Shown: in pieces, positions 14,701 through 25,774 of the stretch | How the letters are laid out: the number at the start of each line of letters is the position of its first letter | Numbering within the stretch: the stretch's first letter is position 1 | Source: Distichodus sexfasciatus | Taxonomy: Eukaryota > Chordata > Actinopteri > Characiformes > Distichodontidae | DNA length: 64,000 nucleotides | Direction of reading: 5' to 3' | NCBI GenBank assembly: GCA_032718565.1 | Contig: JAVGVS010000024.1 | Span: 1,868,452-1,932,451, forward strand | Notes under the pieces: generated by a model | The model's input: the letters and a program-made list of their open reading frames with translations, nothing else | The model's database searches: none | Told to the model about the DNA's origin: nothing | Program-made: the position numbers and the translations under genes

Positions 14701-14926
14701 AGGCGAGCGGAGCCGGGGCCAGTGGTGGAGGCGGAGGAGGCGGTGGTGGAGGTGGTGGTGGTGGAGGAGGTGGAGGAGGAGGAGGGAGCAGCGTCGGTGC
14801 CGGTGGTGTTGGAACGGGAACAGCGTTCATGGCTTTCACTTCCAGTGCCCGGCTGTCGGCGTTGCCGGGCAGCGTTCCATGAAAGACCCGAGACTCCTTG
14901 GGGTCACGGCGAAGGTGGACGCGCAT
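2779..14926 (-). CDS. fhdc1: FH2 domain-containing protein 1 (inverted formin-1), 980 aa, 11 coding exons
   Basis: Formin-family protein that, in mammals, acts on actin and binds microtubules and influences Golgi and cilia. Coding exons in transcript order: 14444-14926, 13674-13735, 10223-10325, 9121-9206, 8717-8817, 7339-7409, 6779-6886, 5625-5695, 5366-5483, 4660-4824, 2779-4353. All ten introns are GT-AG, phases agree, and the total is 2943 nt. Exon 1 encodes an FH1-like run of 21 prolines, then the start of FH2 (LRNVNWERIPKERV). FH2 continues through LDSKRSMNVGIFLRQFK, HSILRLVLKAGNYMN and GGYAGNAAGF...[20 protein letters not shown], all close to human FHDC1. The last exon (residues about 457-980) opens with a charged R/E segment and continues as a basic, Ser/Pro-rich low-complexity tail, as in the mammalian microtubule-binding C-terminus. 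The start is the first ATG of the exon containing FH1. A 5' non-coding exon is likely further upstream. Confidence 0.95.
5944..6087. mobile_element. Palindromic MITE, possibly piggyBac-like (TTAA ends)
   Basis: Two arms of about 40 bp (5944-5986 and about 6047-6087) are nearly perfect reverse complements around a short spacer. The outer ends read TTAA...CTAA, close to the TTAA target duplicated by piggyBac elements. It lies in an fhdc1 intron and has no coding capacity. Confidence 0.6.
6277..6365. repeat. Imperfect hairpin repeat, about 34-bp arms
   Basis: The left arm (around TGCTGCTCCTAAAG) and right arm (around CTTTAGGAGCAGCA) are inverted copies separated by about 20 bp. Probably a tiny MITE remnant in an fhdc1 intron. 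No target duplication was resolved. Confidence 0.45.
7043..7287. mobile_element. MITE with TTGTGGGGAC terminal inverted repeats and telomere-like core
   Basis: The left end TTGTGGGGACTTT and right end AAAGGTCCCCACAA are inverted copies. The inside holds a degenerate CCTAAT/CCCTAA run. This arrangement is widespread in teleost introns as a short non-autonomous element. It sits in fhdc1 intron 6, between exon 7339-7409 and exon 6779-6886. Confidence 0.6.
7450..7485. repeat. (ATTC)n microsatellite
   Basis: Perfect to near-perfect tetranucleotide repeat CATTCATTCATT, in the fhdc1 intron 5' of exon 7339-7409. Confidence 0.8.
7586..8567. mobile_element. Pogo/Tigger-like DNA transposon remnant, 982 bp, TA target duplication
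   Basis: The ends read CAGTAATCCCCCAGTTATAC... and, inverted on the right, CAGTAATCCCTCGTTATTCG. Both are typical of the Tigger/pogo branch of Tc1/mariner elements. TA dinucleotides at 7584-7585 and 8568-8569 fit the TA target of this superfamily. No transposase frame is left; the interior is AT-rich. It lies in fhdc1 intron 5. Confidence 0.75.
9274..9839. mobile_element. Non-autonomous DNA transposon, CCCTCCAGGATTTTGC family, copy 1
   Basis: Terminal inverted repeats CGGTCCCTCCAGGATTTTG and (inverted) CAGACCCTCCAGGATTTTG bound 566 bp. Flanking 6-mers ACTACA and ATTAGA agree at 4 of 6 positions, in line with the 6-bp duplications seen at the two related copies at 25.3 kb and 59.3 kb. The internal region shares TGACGTATGGCTCA with those copies. 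It lies in an fhdc1 intron and carries no open frame. Confidence 0.7.
9484..9585 (+). mobile_element. Retroposon tail fragment ending in (GACT)n, nested
   Basis: The segment reads CCCGGGATAGGCTCC...GATTAAGCGCTTCAGATAATGAC and ends in GACTGACTGACTGACT. It resembles the 3' part of the retroposon at 1515-1744. It sits inside the MITE at 9274-9839, so it inserted later. Confidence 0.55.
10799..11564. mobile_element. hAT-like non-autonomous element with TAGGGCCCTATGA ends
   Basis: The left end TAGGGCCCTATGATTTGCG and the inverted right end CAGTAAGGCCCCATGAAATC are similar terminal repeats. Internal motifs such as GGAATTTAGGAAAAAAC are repeated. I could not find a matching 8-bp target duplication, so the class assignment is tentative. 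It lies in fhdc1 intron 2. Confidence 0.55.
11570..13670. other. Remainder of fhdc1 intron 2, no further feature seen
   Basis: Long intron with AT-rich sequence. Around 13020-13080 it carries a degraded transposon end (ATCGGATCGGTGCATCCCTAAT), a motif common at fish DNA-transposon termini. No coding exon with matching phase was found. Confidence 0.45.
14723..14785 (-). repeat. fhdc1: Poly-proline FH1 tract, 21 consecutive CCN codons
   Basis: On the plus strand this is an impure GGN triplet run. In the fhdc1 frame it gives 21 prolines, flanked by PVPTPPAPTLL and LAPAPLAS. FH1 tracts bind profilin-actin in formins. The mixture of CCT, CCA and CCG codons argues for an old protein-level tract and not a fresh microsatellite. 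Confidence 0.85.
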
Positions 14927-16559
14927 AAGGGTCCTGCGTGGCTGCAGGGTTCACAAGGCAGCCAGTGTCCTCGTTCTAACTCTTCCTGAGTCCTCTTTCT
15001 TTCCTATTGGGTTTCTTTTCCGATGCTTATCTGGAGGGGTAAAGAGAGCATGAGATTGAGAGCAACAGCAAAAAGAGGAGATATCAAATTGTGTGACATA
15101 AAAGTCCATGTAGACATAACACAGCCAATCTCCCTTTTGCGCAACGGCCTCAGTCGCCATTGTCGGTTCTTTACACTGGGCTTAAAATCCCACTGCGGAT
15201 TTGTTTACGGCCAGGTTGTAATGAACTACCCCTGGTGCGGACAAAAGCTGAGAACGAGTAGAGATGACATCATGCTCTCCGCCTGCACGCTTTCTGAGTA
15301 AAGGTCAGCGTGCCATTCGGGTTGTTTACGGGCCGTCCCGCCTTCCCCGAGTGCTCCAACACCTGGCAACTCTTCTCCTCTAATTAGGATGAGAGAGTCT
15401 ATAATGACTATTCGTGCTCTTCATCCCTTCACCTCAGCTTAAACTTTCGGAACAGTTCAAGGTGTTGGAGAAGGTCTGACGTTGTAAGATCCAGTCCCAT
15501 TTTGGTGGCTTTTTTTGTTTGTTCCTGTAAGGATTTAAAAAAAAAAAACATCGACACGCACACTGCCTCCTTTATACCGTTCTGCTTTGGTGCGAATGAG
15601 AAAAGTCTTGAACAGCCGAAGAGGGAGAGAGTTGGGGATATACTGACACAGATTCAGAGGGTTTCTGGCAGAGATTAGGAATTCCACTACATAAAAAAAA
15701 CAATGGGTCTGATGGGAATGAGTGCAGAACAAAAAGGGTGGAAATGCAATCTGATTCCTCCTGCGGCAGAGAGAATACTGTCAGATTTAAACAAAGCCAC
15801 ATATAGTAAAAAAAATTCATAAACAATTTATGAAAGGTGGATGAGAGACAAGTTAAGCCTCTTTTGAGCTCGATCATAATGAAGTGTGAAAATTTTTGAG
15901 AGAATATTCGTTGAAAATGTATTGAATCAAAAATGAACTGTACGCTTCTGGGTGTGTATATTTGGTAGTCATTCCGGCAACTACCACCTGGGGGCGCTTT
16001 ACAGGCTGAACCAGTGTAAACGTAGAAACAAAATAAACGATCAAATAAACAGGTAAAAGTGAGTTTAGGTTCAATACAAAACGAATTTAGATAATACATA
16101 GATATATAAAGTACATGTAACATACTTTGATGGCGCGTTTTTTTTAACGAAAAGTTTTTCAAAGTTCCACACAGGTAACGTTAATTACCATCCGAGTGAG
16201 GGGAAAGTTTGACAGCGCTGATGATCTCTAATAAACAAGAGCCGCAAAACAGCAAATAAATGTTATTACTCAGAGTGAAAATTATTTGTAAACTTTGCTG
16301 TAATCTTATCACGCGTCTGTGGTGATGTTATATATCTAAAATTTCAGATTTGAACAAACTGCTCGTTAATCGTTATTTTGCAAAGAAAATATCTGAGCGC
16401 AAATTCAAACCGTAACGCATTTAACAGTTTATGGCACATTCGGCAAAAAATAATTTAAAACAGAAACTTTTTCCAAGACTCAACTTAATAAAAACATAAA
16501 TGAAAACAATTTCAAACTCACGTTTTGCTTTGAAGCACCACACACATTTTGCACGCTAA

Positions 16560-16880
16560 ACGAAATCCTTAATATATCCGATTTAATCAGTCGTGAGAGA
16601 CGCGCTCACTGCTCCGCTTGTAAAACACGAACTCTCAATCTCAGCGGCGCGTCCCGCATCTACTCCAAGAAACTAGGAGAAGAGCCGCGTCCCAAACCGC
16701 ACACTAGCCTACACAGTAGGGTGCCTAAGTAGGCGCTCGTCATGCTGGGGTTGAATGTAGACTAACTATATAGTACGCTAGTGTGGGGTTTGGCGCGCGA
16801 CCGAAATCTTTCCGTGCGACTCTTTTGGAATCTGCGCTTGCGCACTGTGTCTCCGCCTCGCACAGGTAACGTTCGCTGTT
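16560..16880 (-). promoter_or_regulatory. fhdc1: Candidate fhdc1 promoter / 5' UTR region
   Basis: This CpG-containing patch lies about 1.7 kb upstream of the fhdc1 ATG, in otherwise AT-rich DNA. It contains TGCGCTTGCGCA at about 16836, one mismatch from the NRF1 palindrome. It also contains a small inverted-repeat element (16686-16798). No start site can be read from sequence alone. Confidence 0.35.
16686..16798. mobile_element. Small palindromic element, CCCAAACCGCACACTAG arms
   Basis: The left arm CGTCCCAAACCGCACACTAG and the right arm, inverted CGCCAAACCCCACACTAG, enclose about 70 bp. It looks like a MITE of roughly 113 bp sitting in the CpG patch upstream of fhdc1. Confidence 0.5.
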
Positions 16881-18199
16881 GAGAAGAAAAATACACAGAA
16901 TTTTTTGAAGTATGTAAATTCAAATTAAAAGTTTTTGAAACGCGTGAAAGTTATATATCATTAAACACGTTTATAAAATGGCTTAAATATAAGTCAAGTC
17001 CCAGTAAATATAATTAATTATAGACAATATATACCATGTACAACTGTACATTTTATTTTTGTACGATTGCATATGTTTAAATGTTGTTTTATTTAGATTA
17101 TAAAAATAAATTTTAAAATTGCTTTTCTTTTCTTTTTTAACGTATAGTCTCAGAAGTTAACCAGATTTATACTGTGACAGGCTAAAAATGAAAAATCCCA
17201 AGAATCCTACTTATAACGACTGCAGTTTGTACCGTGCATCACTCAACAAGTACAAAAGATGTGGCTGTTTGACCCTAATTTATCCCCATGTTAGGGACTT
17301 ATCTTTTAAATCACCGTTAGTTTCAGTATATGTCCATGTTAACTCTTTGAATGGCCCATGCATGATAGAACAGCCTGGACTTTGTCCACTGAGAAACCAT
17401 GATGAGTGGATCATTAGTCGTCACTCAATATACTCGGGGTCTGATCTCCTTTTTGGCTTTATCATGGTACACCTGGCCTCAGTAGCCTTTCCGTCTGGTG
17501 TGGAAGGCCTTGATCTGCGCCACGATGAGAGTCAGGTAAGATTCAAATGTGAGGAGGATCCTGGGAAATGCAACGAAAAGCAGTGCAACACTGGCGTTTC
17601 CATGACGGAGAAGAAAGCAGGGAAAATCCAGACGCCTGAAGTTGAGTACCGTGCGGACAAGTGAGGCTATCAGGTGGCAGTGCGAGTGTTGAGTCGTGAC
17701 ACGGAATATTCACAGGAGGTGCCGCTATGCCATGCTAACTTCATTCTCGCGAAGAAATGTCTCTGTCAACAGGGACAGCGATTACAAGGTTGCGCCCGTA
17801 TGGCTTTCAGGTCCATGGCTATCTTCCATGAGGGATAGTAGGCACGTCAAGAGCCAGGACAAAGTTAGGTCAGGAAACATTGCTGTCTGCTTCTCTTACT
17901 GCTTATTGGACTCAAAATGCAAGGAAATGCCACAGTCTAGGAAAAAGTTAGTGTCCTGTCTGACCTACAGCTGCAGGGCAACAGCAGATGTGGTCAATCT
18001 CATTCAAATCCCAGGTAAATGCATTTTAGCTTTCTTCTTGTTAACACATGGTTGTGGTTGTAAGAGTGTGACCTGGTCCTTATGTGTTGTTTTATTGTGG
18101 TTCCTTTGCCCATGTCTTTTGCTATTTTCTTTCACTGTTGCATTCAGAATTCCATTTGCAACAAAGTGATTGTTATATTGCCCACAACACCTTAAACTT

Positions 18200-18350
18200 G
18201 CAGGTATGCAAGGTACAGTCCCCAAGCACTGCTCCCCCGACTGCTACCTATGTCAGCTGCCCACTGCTCCTTCACTGATAGGTCAGATGCAGAGGTCACA
18301 TTTCGTTGTGATGCACTGTACTGTGCAATGTACTGTTCTTTGCTCTAATA
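18200..18350 (+). mobile_element. 5'-truncated tRNA-derived SINE
   Basis: The stretch CAGTCCCCAAGCACTGCTCC ... GCTGCCCACTGCTCCTTCAC ... GCAGAGGTCACATTTCGTTG matches the body of the SINEs at 29.1, 55.2 and 57.0 kb. The tRNA-like head is missing. Confidence 0.65.
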
Positions 18351-21300
18351 CCCTTTTAATGATGACCAAATTGTTTCGCTCTTCAAGAATGGCAGGATTG
18401 GCCAACATTAATGATGTTAGACAGTCCTTGCTCCACTGATGCATGGACAGGCCGTGCAAATGTCTGAGGGACAGAGAAATCTTCCAGCGTGAGAATGTTT
18501 TTGTAGAAGAGTCCCTCTTTCCCACCCTTGATTACGCACACTGGGGCTGGGTGGCCAGTGGCTTAGCCCCTGAGAGGCTGGCTGTGAGGGGCTGGAGTGG
18601 GGGATTACACTGGGGCAGCCCTTTTGAAATCTTAATCTCGCTTTGAAGTGCCAGGAGGGTTACATAAAGGTGAGGCCATTAACGCCCGTCAGATCCGCTG
18701 CAGCGCAACCTTTATTTTAAAAAGGAAGAAAAAGACAACGAGAAGTAGCAAGGCAGAGGGAGCATGTCCATCGCTGGCTGTAGCCTACCACAGGTTATTC
18801 CACTGAGGCAAATTGTTGCCCGCTTCTGCAAGAGGTTTAAATGCAAGAGAAGTGCAAGATCAGTCTCTGACGTACTTGGGTCAGGCTAAAAGAAAGCTGT
18901 GGGCCGAAAGTATTGATCTGACACACGCTCAGTGAAAAGGCATCCAATTGCCACATACCTTGGAATCTGTGATTACCTATGTGAGAATGAATGGTGATAA
19001 CAGCTAGAACAAATGTAAAGCCTTCCAATGATGGGTTGGAGTCCAGAGTTGGCTGCATTTACTCCCTGCCAGGAATGGAACTGTTGAAACGCTGTGAAAA
19101 GTCCAGAACTGGGTCAACAGGGGACTTCAAACCACCTGTACCAAAGCAGAGACCAGCACACTAGAAGATTTTGTTTTCATTCATTTATAATAAAGAAACA
19201 GTAAGAATACTCTTTCACTTTGCCGGCACCTTAAAAAGAAAGTGACAAAAGAAGTGATTGGACAAGGGAAAGAGAGTTTGTGGTGGGCTCACAGGCGGGC
19301 AGGCACTAACACAAACATATGAGACGGGAAGGACACATCAGGAAACGGCAAACAATCCCATAAATAAATACATCTCAAAGCCAAAGCAGGGATCTAAGTG
19401 CATGGGACGTCAGAGGCTGCCAATCCCGCAGAATTTTGCAGCTTTGTTTCATACGCCACTGTTATTCTGTTAAGCTGTTCTTGGCCCAAAGCCCAGGGGC
19501 TGGTCTCTGATAAAGAGAGAGTTCCTATTCTCTTCCCTATTGTGCTGTAGATGTAGACGCATTGTGTCCTGCAGTTTTATAAATAATGAAGGAGTAGTGT
19601 GTGACCAGACCATGTCATAGAGAGCTTGCTACTCAATGGACTGCCAAGACAAGCATTTACTTGTTAGCCCCAGACAGAGGCCACAAAAGGGATCTATCAG
19701 AAAGAGAAATGCAGGTGATTCTCCAGCTTTCACGTTCTCCCCGTTTAATTACCAGGATGAGATTAGGTCTTTTTATGTGCAGATTTTGGTAAACAGGCCT
19801 CCATGCTTCATGCTGCAGACCTCAAATGCTATGCAGAAAGACAACTGGACAATCGGGGGTGTATGCACCCTGGGATGGTTACTCACTTCGTTCCACTTGG
19901 AGCTGTTTGCTTAGACACATCTGGCTCTCACGAGGCGCTTCCGATTTCAATTAGGATTTCCTGAAACTCAATAAAGGGGATTATTGGTCGCACAAACTGT
20001 GGTGAAAGCTCCTCCACCCCAAATCCTCCTTTCGGCCACCATTGCTGTATCTTTGGTTGCGTTTACTGGATCACCTGAATGGATCAGATGCATGCAGCGT
20101 GGAAAAATCATCATTATTGTCTTCAATATCCAGAAGCAAATAAATGGTCTATTAATGATAAAGACCATTTTTTGCATGGATATGAGAAATAGAACAGGCG
20201 CTTTTTGTAGATCACAGAGTAAAATCAAGGGCCAATTTATAATGAACCATGCAGGCTTCAGGAGGAGCACAATAAGCAGAGTTGAGTGCTTGGCTGAAAT
20301 GGCTATTTTGACCAAGGGCTCGAAGGAGGCTCCTTGTGTGGCAAGAGCGATCACACAGTTAATATTCAAAGGCCGGTGGCTCGTAAAGGAAGTTCTCTAA
20401 AGAGGCTGACAAAGCGCGTCTGGCACACAATGGCACATCGCTAAATGGGCTATGTGTATAGAAGAGAGAATAAGGTTTTGGTTGGTTGGTAATGTATATA
20501 GTCCATGAAGACTTGCTTTACATGGAGCCTGATTCCTTCCCATCTTCCTACGGCCACACTACGAACAACCACCTGTCTACGCTTAGTGCAGACACACATA
20601 CATTACCAACATTTCACGTTGGAAAGGTGAGTTCCAAAACCTGATGACTTCATGTGCGAAGGGCATCGTTTCCAAAACTGATTTCTCTCCAATGCACAGT
20701 TTTGTGCTTTCTCTGCCAAACTTGCTTTAATGAAGAGATATTTTGGGGAATGTAGAAGTAGAAGAGCACATTGACTGAGGCATTTTTGTCATCTAAGATC
20801 AAAAATGCTCAGTGGGCCTCAATTACAACTGTTCTACCAGCTTATGCACTTTTCACAAAGATTCTGACACTCACCAATATTTAAGATCTGTTCCTAAGTA
20901 AGAAAAGAAACCACAATTGCTGAAGAACACTATTATGCAAATTGTATGAATGCATGTTTGTGCAAAACATTATAACTAATTGGTTACTTGGTTTTCCTCA
21001 ATCTTATAGTTGTATATTATTATAATACTATTTAAATGTCACAACTGGTGAATTTCACCCAAATTTCTTAAAAATAAATCTCTTCAGACCCTTTTAAACA
21101 TTTTGTTTAATGAATGTCTGGAATGCCTGTATTTCATTTCAGGCACAGCACTGCTCTCACAATCTTCGAACGGTTAAATCTCAGCGGTGAGTCCATCTAA
21201 TGCTATTTCTTCTACTAGAATACTCCCGAAAGAACCAAAACAAAAACAATGGATGAGATCCTAATTTTGGAGGTGGGGAAAAATCTACGTGATCTTCATC

Positions 21301-24300
21301 CCGTAAAGCCGGGCCTCTCATTCACGCTCACACTGTTGCCTCAGCACACATTCATACATGCTGATTCTCTCTGACATACACACACAAAAAAACACACACA
21401 CTATTGCCTTGGCCATTTCGACCTCATTACTCCCCTTTCCCATCAACAGCCCTCACAAGCCAAGTGGTGATGTCATCCCTCATGAACCCATTGGCAAGAT
21501 GCCCTTTAAAAGGGAGAGGGGGGCATATTTGGGGGTGGGCATCCGGGAGGGGGGATCACAGCAAGGAATTGAGGGGGACCCATGCTTGTCCCTAAAGCTG
21601 AGGGGGCCAGAGGGTTTGGAATTCCCTTCAGAGAGAGCAAACTTTTCTCAGCGCTACACTGGAACGGACTCCGGTTCACCCCTTCCCCAACTCTGTTAGT
21701 GCCACCACATAAGATTGAATAGGAGACATGCAGGAGATGTGTGGGACTTCTTCTGGGATTAACCCCCCTCACACACAAACACACACACAGACACACTCAC
21801 ACTCTTACCCCCCTACTGCTGCCTCCAGGGCCTTCCTTTTAGTGGGCCCTACCCAAAGTCCCCATTCATTAGTGCTAAACTGTTACATAACAATGCAGAC
21901 TGCCATTTGCCTGGGCCACCAAGATGTTGGTTAAACAAGCCGCCCTCGTGCCTCTGACCACACCACGGTCCACTTTTCTCCAGTTTGCTTTGGCACGTTG
22001 GACACGCCGCACGTCGCTCCGGCCTTCTCCATACGTCACTGGCCGAAATCCCAGCCAGTTGGCGAGATCCATTTCCCAGCTGACCCTGACCACCACGTTC
22101 TTGTGATCCGGCCTCATAAATCTGAATGAAACAATTTAGCATTAGTGGCACATTAGAGGAGGAAATGAGTTCACAATAGTGTTCTGTTACTTGCGTCAAT
22201 AAAATCAGTAATGGCACAGGCGCTGGGGTTCGGGTCAAGTTTTTCGGCTTCTGAGAGAGCGTGTAAATGCGCTCTCTCACCAATGAAAAAAAGGAACTCC
22301 AGCATGCCTGGCATGGCCAGAAAGGAAAATGCACAAAGGGAGGGGTGTCCAGTGTGGGCAGGGAAGTGATGGCCAGCGCTGAAACATGCAAACTGGACGC
22401 TCGGTTGCTAGGCTTCTTTGTCTGAGTCTTAGTAAAAAAGAGGCTGAGTTTAATGAGAGAAGAAGCCTGCCTCTCAATAAAGACACTGGCCAGTCCAAAT
22501 TGCACTTATTACCAACTATTACTCTCATTTTACGTATTTAAAGCTCGTGGATGAAGTTGAAAATGCTGCTTGATGGTATTACTTTCTTCAATTAGCCCAG
22601 ATATTGAGAATGTACGAAGCCCGAGGCCACCTTTAAACATAGCCGGGAATTTACAGACACGGCTATTTCCCCCTCTCCGTTTTCAATAATATCCCTGTTC
22701 ACACCAGATCGTTTAAGTATTCATTTACACAAATCTGCATGAATACACTGGCAAGAGCTATTATGAGCATGCCAAACCTATAGGCAAATGAGAAGCATAA
22801 AGCCACGTTATCAAAATCCTGAAAAATACAAAACAACTATTGACACGACTTCCTGTTCCTGTTGCGCATGTTGTTGACTTTTGAAAACGTACAACTCTGC
22901 TTTCCTCTGTCTACATGCAGATGTGAAAACTGAGTTCTCCCAAATCTCAACTTTGGCTGGAGTTTTCGTTTTCAGTGAATTAAACATCCGTTTTCATGTA
23001 AATGGAAGGTAAAAACACATGTATATATCGTTGTATTCCTAGATACCCGGCTATGTATAAACAGCGTCTGAAATTTAGCAAAAACACTCAGGGAATGGTA
23101 CTATCTGGTACCAAGTCTAGAGTTAAAACCCTGTCCTCCCTCACCCACTCCGTCAACTGAGAAAAACAGACAAAACAGAATCTCTCTTTGGCCTGTCGGG
23201 GTGCTTTTAGTCCAAACACACATGACATTCCTGTCTGTTTTTAGTCTACTGTTTGTGCAGCCTCTGACAGCGGAAAATATGATAAAATGGTGAAACCAGA
23301 GCAGGGGCCCTCCCGTGGCTTAAATCTACTCCTTCATCCTGATCCCAGCGGGTATTCAAACACACAGACACCCCGTTTTCTCTCCACGCTGTTACGTTTG
23401 GTCAAGTTGTGGGGATGGATGGAGACAATTCACATACTGCATCTGTACGAAGAAAGAAACGTTAGCATTAAATGTATTCAGTCAAGCGCCACCAGCGTGC
23501 TACTATTTTAACCTTGACTCCATCCATTTGCAATACGCCTGACAGACACTCACCCCACCAACCACCGCCTCTTTTAGAATCAACAGGCGTCAGGATGTCA
23601 GGTGTGGACCATCAACAACAGGATGACAGGCCTCAACACCTCCCACGTTTCTCCCCACCAGCTTCCTCCCTCTGACCTATCTGCAGCGTATCCCTGTTGG
23701 GTGGTTGCGAGAAGGGAGACAGGCTCTGCCGCGTCTGTTTCTGCTTTAGTCGCATCAATAGCGGTGTTTACATAGCACCGGGGTTTAAGCCGGAGAAGTA
23801 ACCATTCCGTCAAAGTGATCCAGGCCATCCGTGATAACCTAAACCTGCAGAAGGTTGAACTTTAACCCCAACCCTGCCTCTTCTTGCGAGGGGTTTGGCA
23901 GCCGGACCATCTTTAGCTGTTTTCTCGCTTTAACCCAGCTTTAGCTAAAGCTTTGACCTTGCTAATCTTTTGTGTTTTTTAAGTTGCACTGGGTCAACGC
24001 AGGCTTTTCACATCAGATAGCCGAGTGTGGCGCAAATGTGCGAGATGCAAACAGGGACACATGGGATTGTTTAAACGAATCACAGCTGCCCTCTTGCCCA
24101 CTTAAAAACTGCTGAAGTGTGCCACATGTACGTATCTTTTATTTTAAATACACAAATTTACACATAAGAACTGAGTGACTTTTCATTCATTGTGTCCATT
24201 GCTACCTAACCATCTTTTTGTGAGTCAGATCAGAAGACACTGTGGGAGTTATTGTCCTGCATCAAATTTAGTTGTGCTTTACTATGTCATTTAATAAAGC

Positions 24301-25282
24301 CTGTAAGAAATACTTTATTTTGGGTTCTAAGGTGGCTTACAGTTGAAGAATTCCTATAAAACTGAGGTATGCTGTGTGATGTGGTGGCAGCCCGCATGCG
24401 GCAGCCTTCGCCCTGTCACGTGGTACTCTTATTTAACATGAGCATGTGCAACAGGGATATTCATTATTTGAAATTCTTTAAAAAAATACTTGTTATGTGA
24501 TCTGAAACAACTCTTTCTGCAGATGTGGCATCTCTTTTTATGCTCACAAGCTTTCTAATTGTGTAGCTGCTACCTCAAAACTGAAAGCAATGGACAAATG
24601 TTTATGCCTTTACTCCTTTGGTCCATTTCACAGTGGAAACACTTCTTTCCATTCGACCACATGGCGATGACCCTTTGCAGTGCACACGTCCGGCACATGT
24701 GTTCTTGATGTCACTTAGTAGTTCAAGTCCAAGTAGTCAATGTGCATGACAGCATGCTTAGCACGGAGCGAGCACTTTCTTGAAAAGTTGTTTTGTAAGT
24801 CCTGCTAAGGCCAGCCGCAGTCAATTCCAGTGATCTGAAGTGCAGGACTTTGAAGTCGAAGCCTGTGTGGTCACTTTTGGCTGTGAACTTGCTCAGGCAA
24901 ACCATGCTTGATTACCTCCATATATCCTCGCCACAATGCAGCTTTTAGCATGGATTAGGGATTTGCTGGGTAAAACCACTCAATGTATAACGCTGCCAAG
25001 GCCCTTTTATTTAGGGAGCTTCAACAAAGCCCTCGGTTTATCCCTGTCATACGCATATGTGTTTAGGTACTAAAGGAATATGCACAAATTGCATTGGCAG
25101 CTTCTCTAACCGAATGATTTCAGATATAATGATGTATTGCAAACTCTAGAGCGTCACACTAAAGCCTTGTCCACGCTACATGATTTGAAGGCTCTTTTTG
25201 AAGCACCGACAAAAGCCCTCAATCCGGAGCAGCTCCATGTTTGATTGGCAATTGGTAATTACTTTGCGTGAACACTACAAAG

Positions 25283-25774
25283 CAGACCCTCAAGCATTTC
25301 GTGATGTTGCAATTGCAACAATTAACGCTAATTCACCCAATCCCTGCGAATTCATTACTACCGTATTTGACCAATTACTGCAACTATTCCGCAATTTTTG
25401 ACCAGTCGTTGTCGTTTCCCCCAAACCGTTGAGTCATGCGTCAGCGAACTCACTTCCTTGTTACGTTTAGAAGATGCAGGAAACGTGTGTAAAAAAAACA
25501 CCTCACGTTTACTTAAAAAAAATAACAAAATGTTTAATGGTTAATAAAAATAATAGTGGCTTTGTTATCTCCATTTTAATGAATTGTTAAAGAATCGTGA
25601 TAAACAGCGACAAAAACGTTAATTTTTCCACAACATTGACTTTCGCCTGCAACTTTATTGCAACAAAACACCTAAAAACACCACAACTTTCATCACAATT
25701 TTTTAGAAAAGCTGCCGCAAAGTCAAACATTTTAGTTCATCTCAAAAAAGGCCCCCGAAATCCTGGAGGGACTG
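25283..25774. mobile_element. Non-autonomous DNA transposon, CCCTCCAGGATTTTGC family, copy 2
   Basis: Reverse orientation relative to copy 1. The ends CAGACCCTCAAGCATTTCG and, inverted, CAGTCCCTCCAGGATTTCG bound 492 bp. Both flanks carry the identical hexamer ACAAAG (25277-25282 and 25775-25780), a 6-bp target duplication. It shares the internal TGAGTCATGCGTCAGCGAAC block with the other copies. It is one of few transposons in the gene desert. Confidence 0.8.

Noticed and set aside
14565..14928. Plus-strand glycine- or valine-rich ORFs over fhdc1 exon 1
   Set aside because: They are the antisense of the proline tract and neighbouring coding sequence.
17188..18169. Two successive plus-strand ORFs of 158 and 157 codons in the desert
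   Set aside because: No domain, no sensible composition and no splice partners; the second holds long hydrophobic read-through near its end. I treat them as chance frames.
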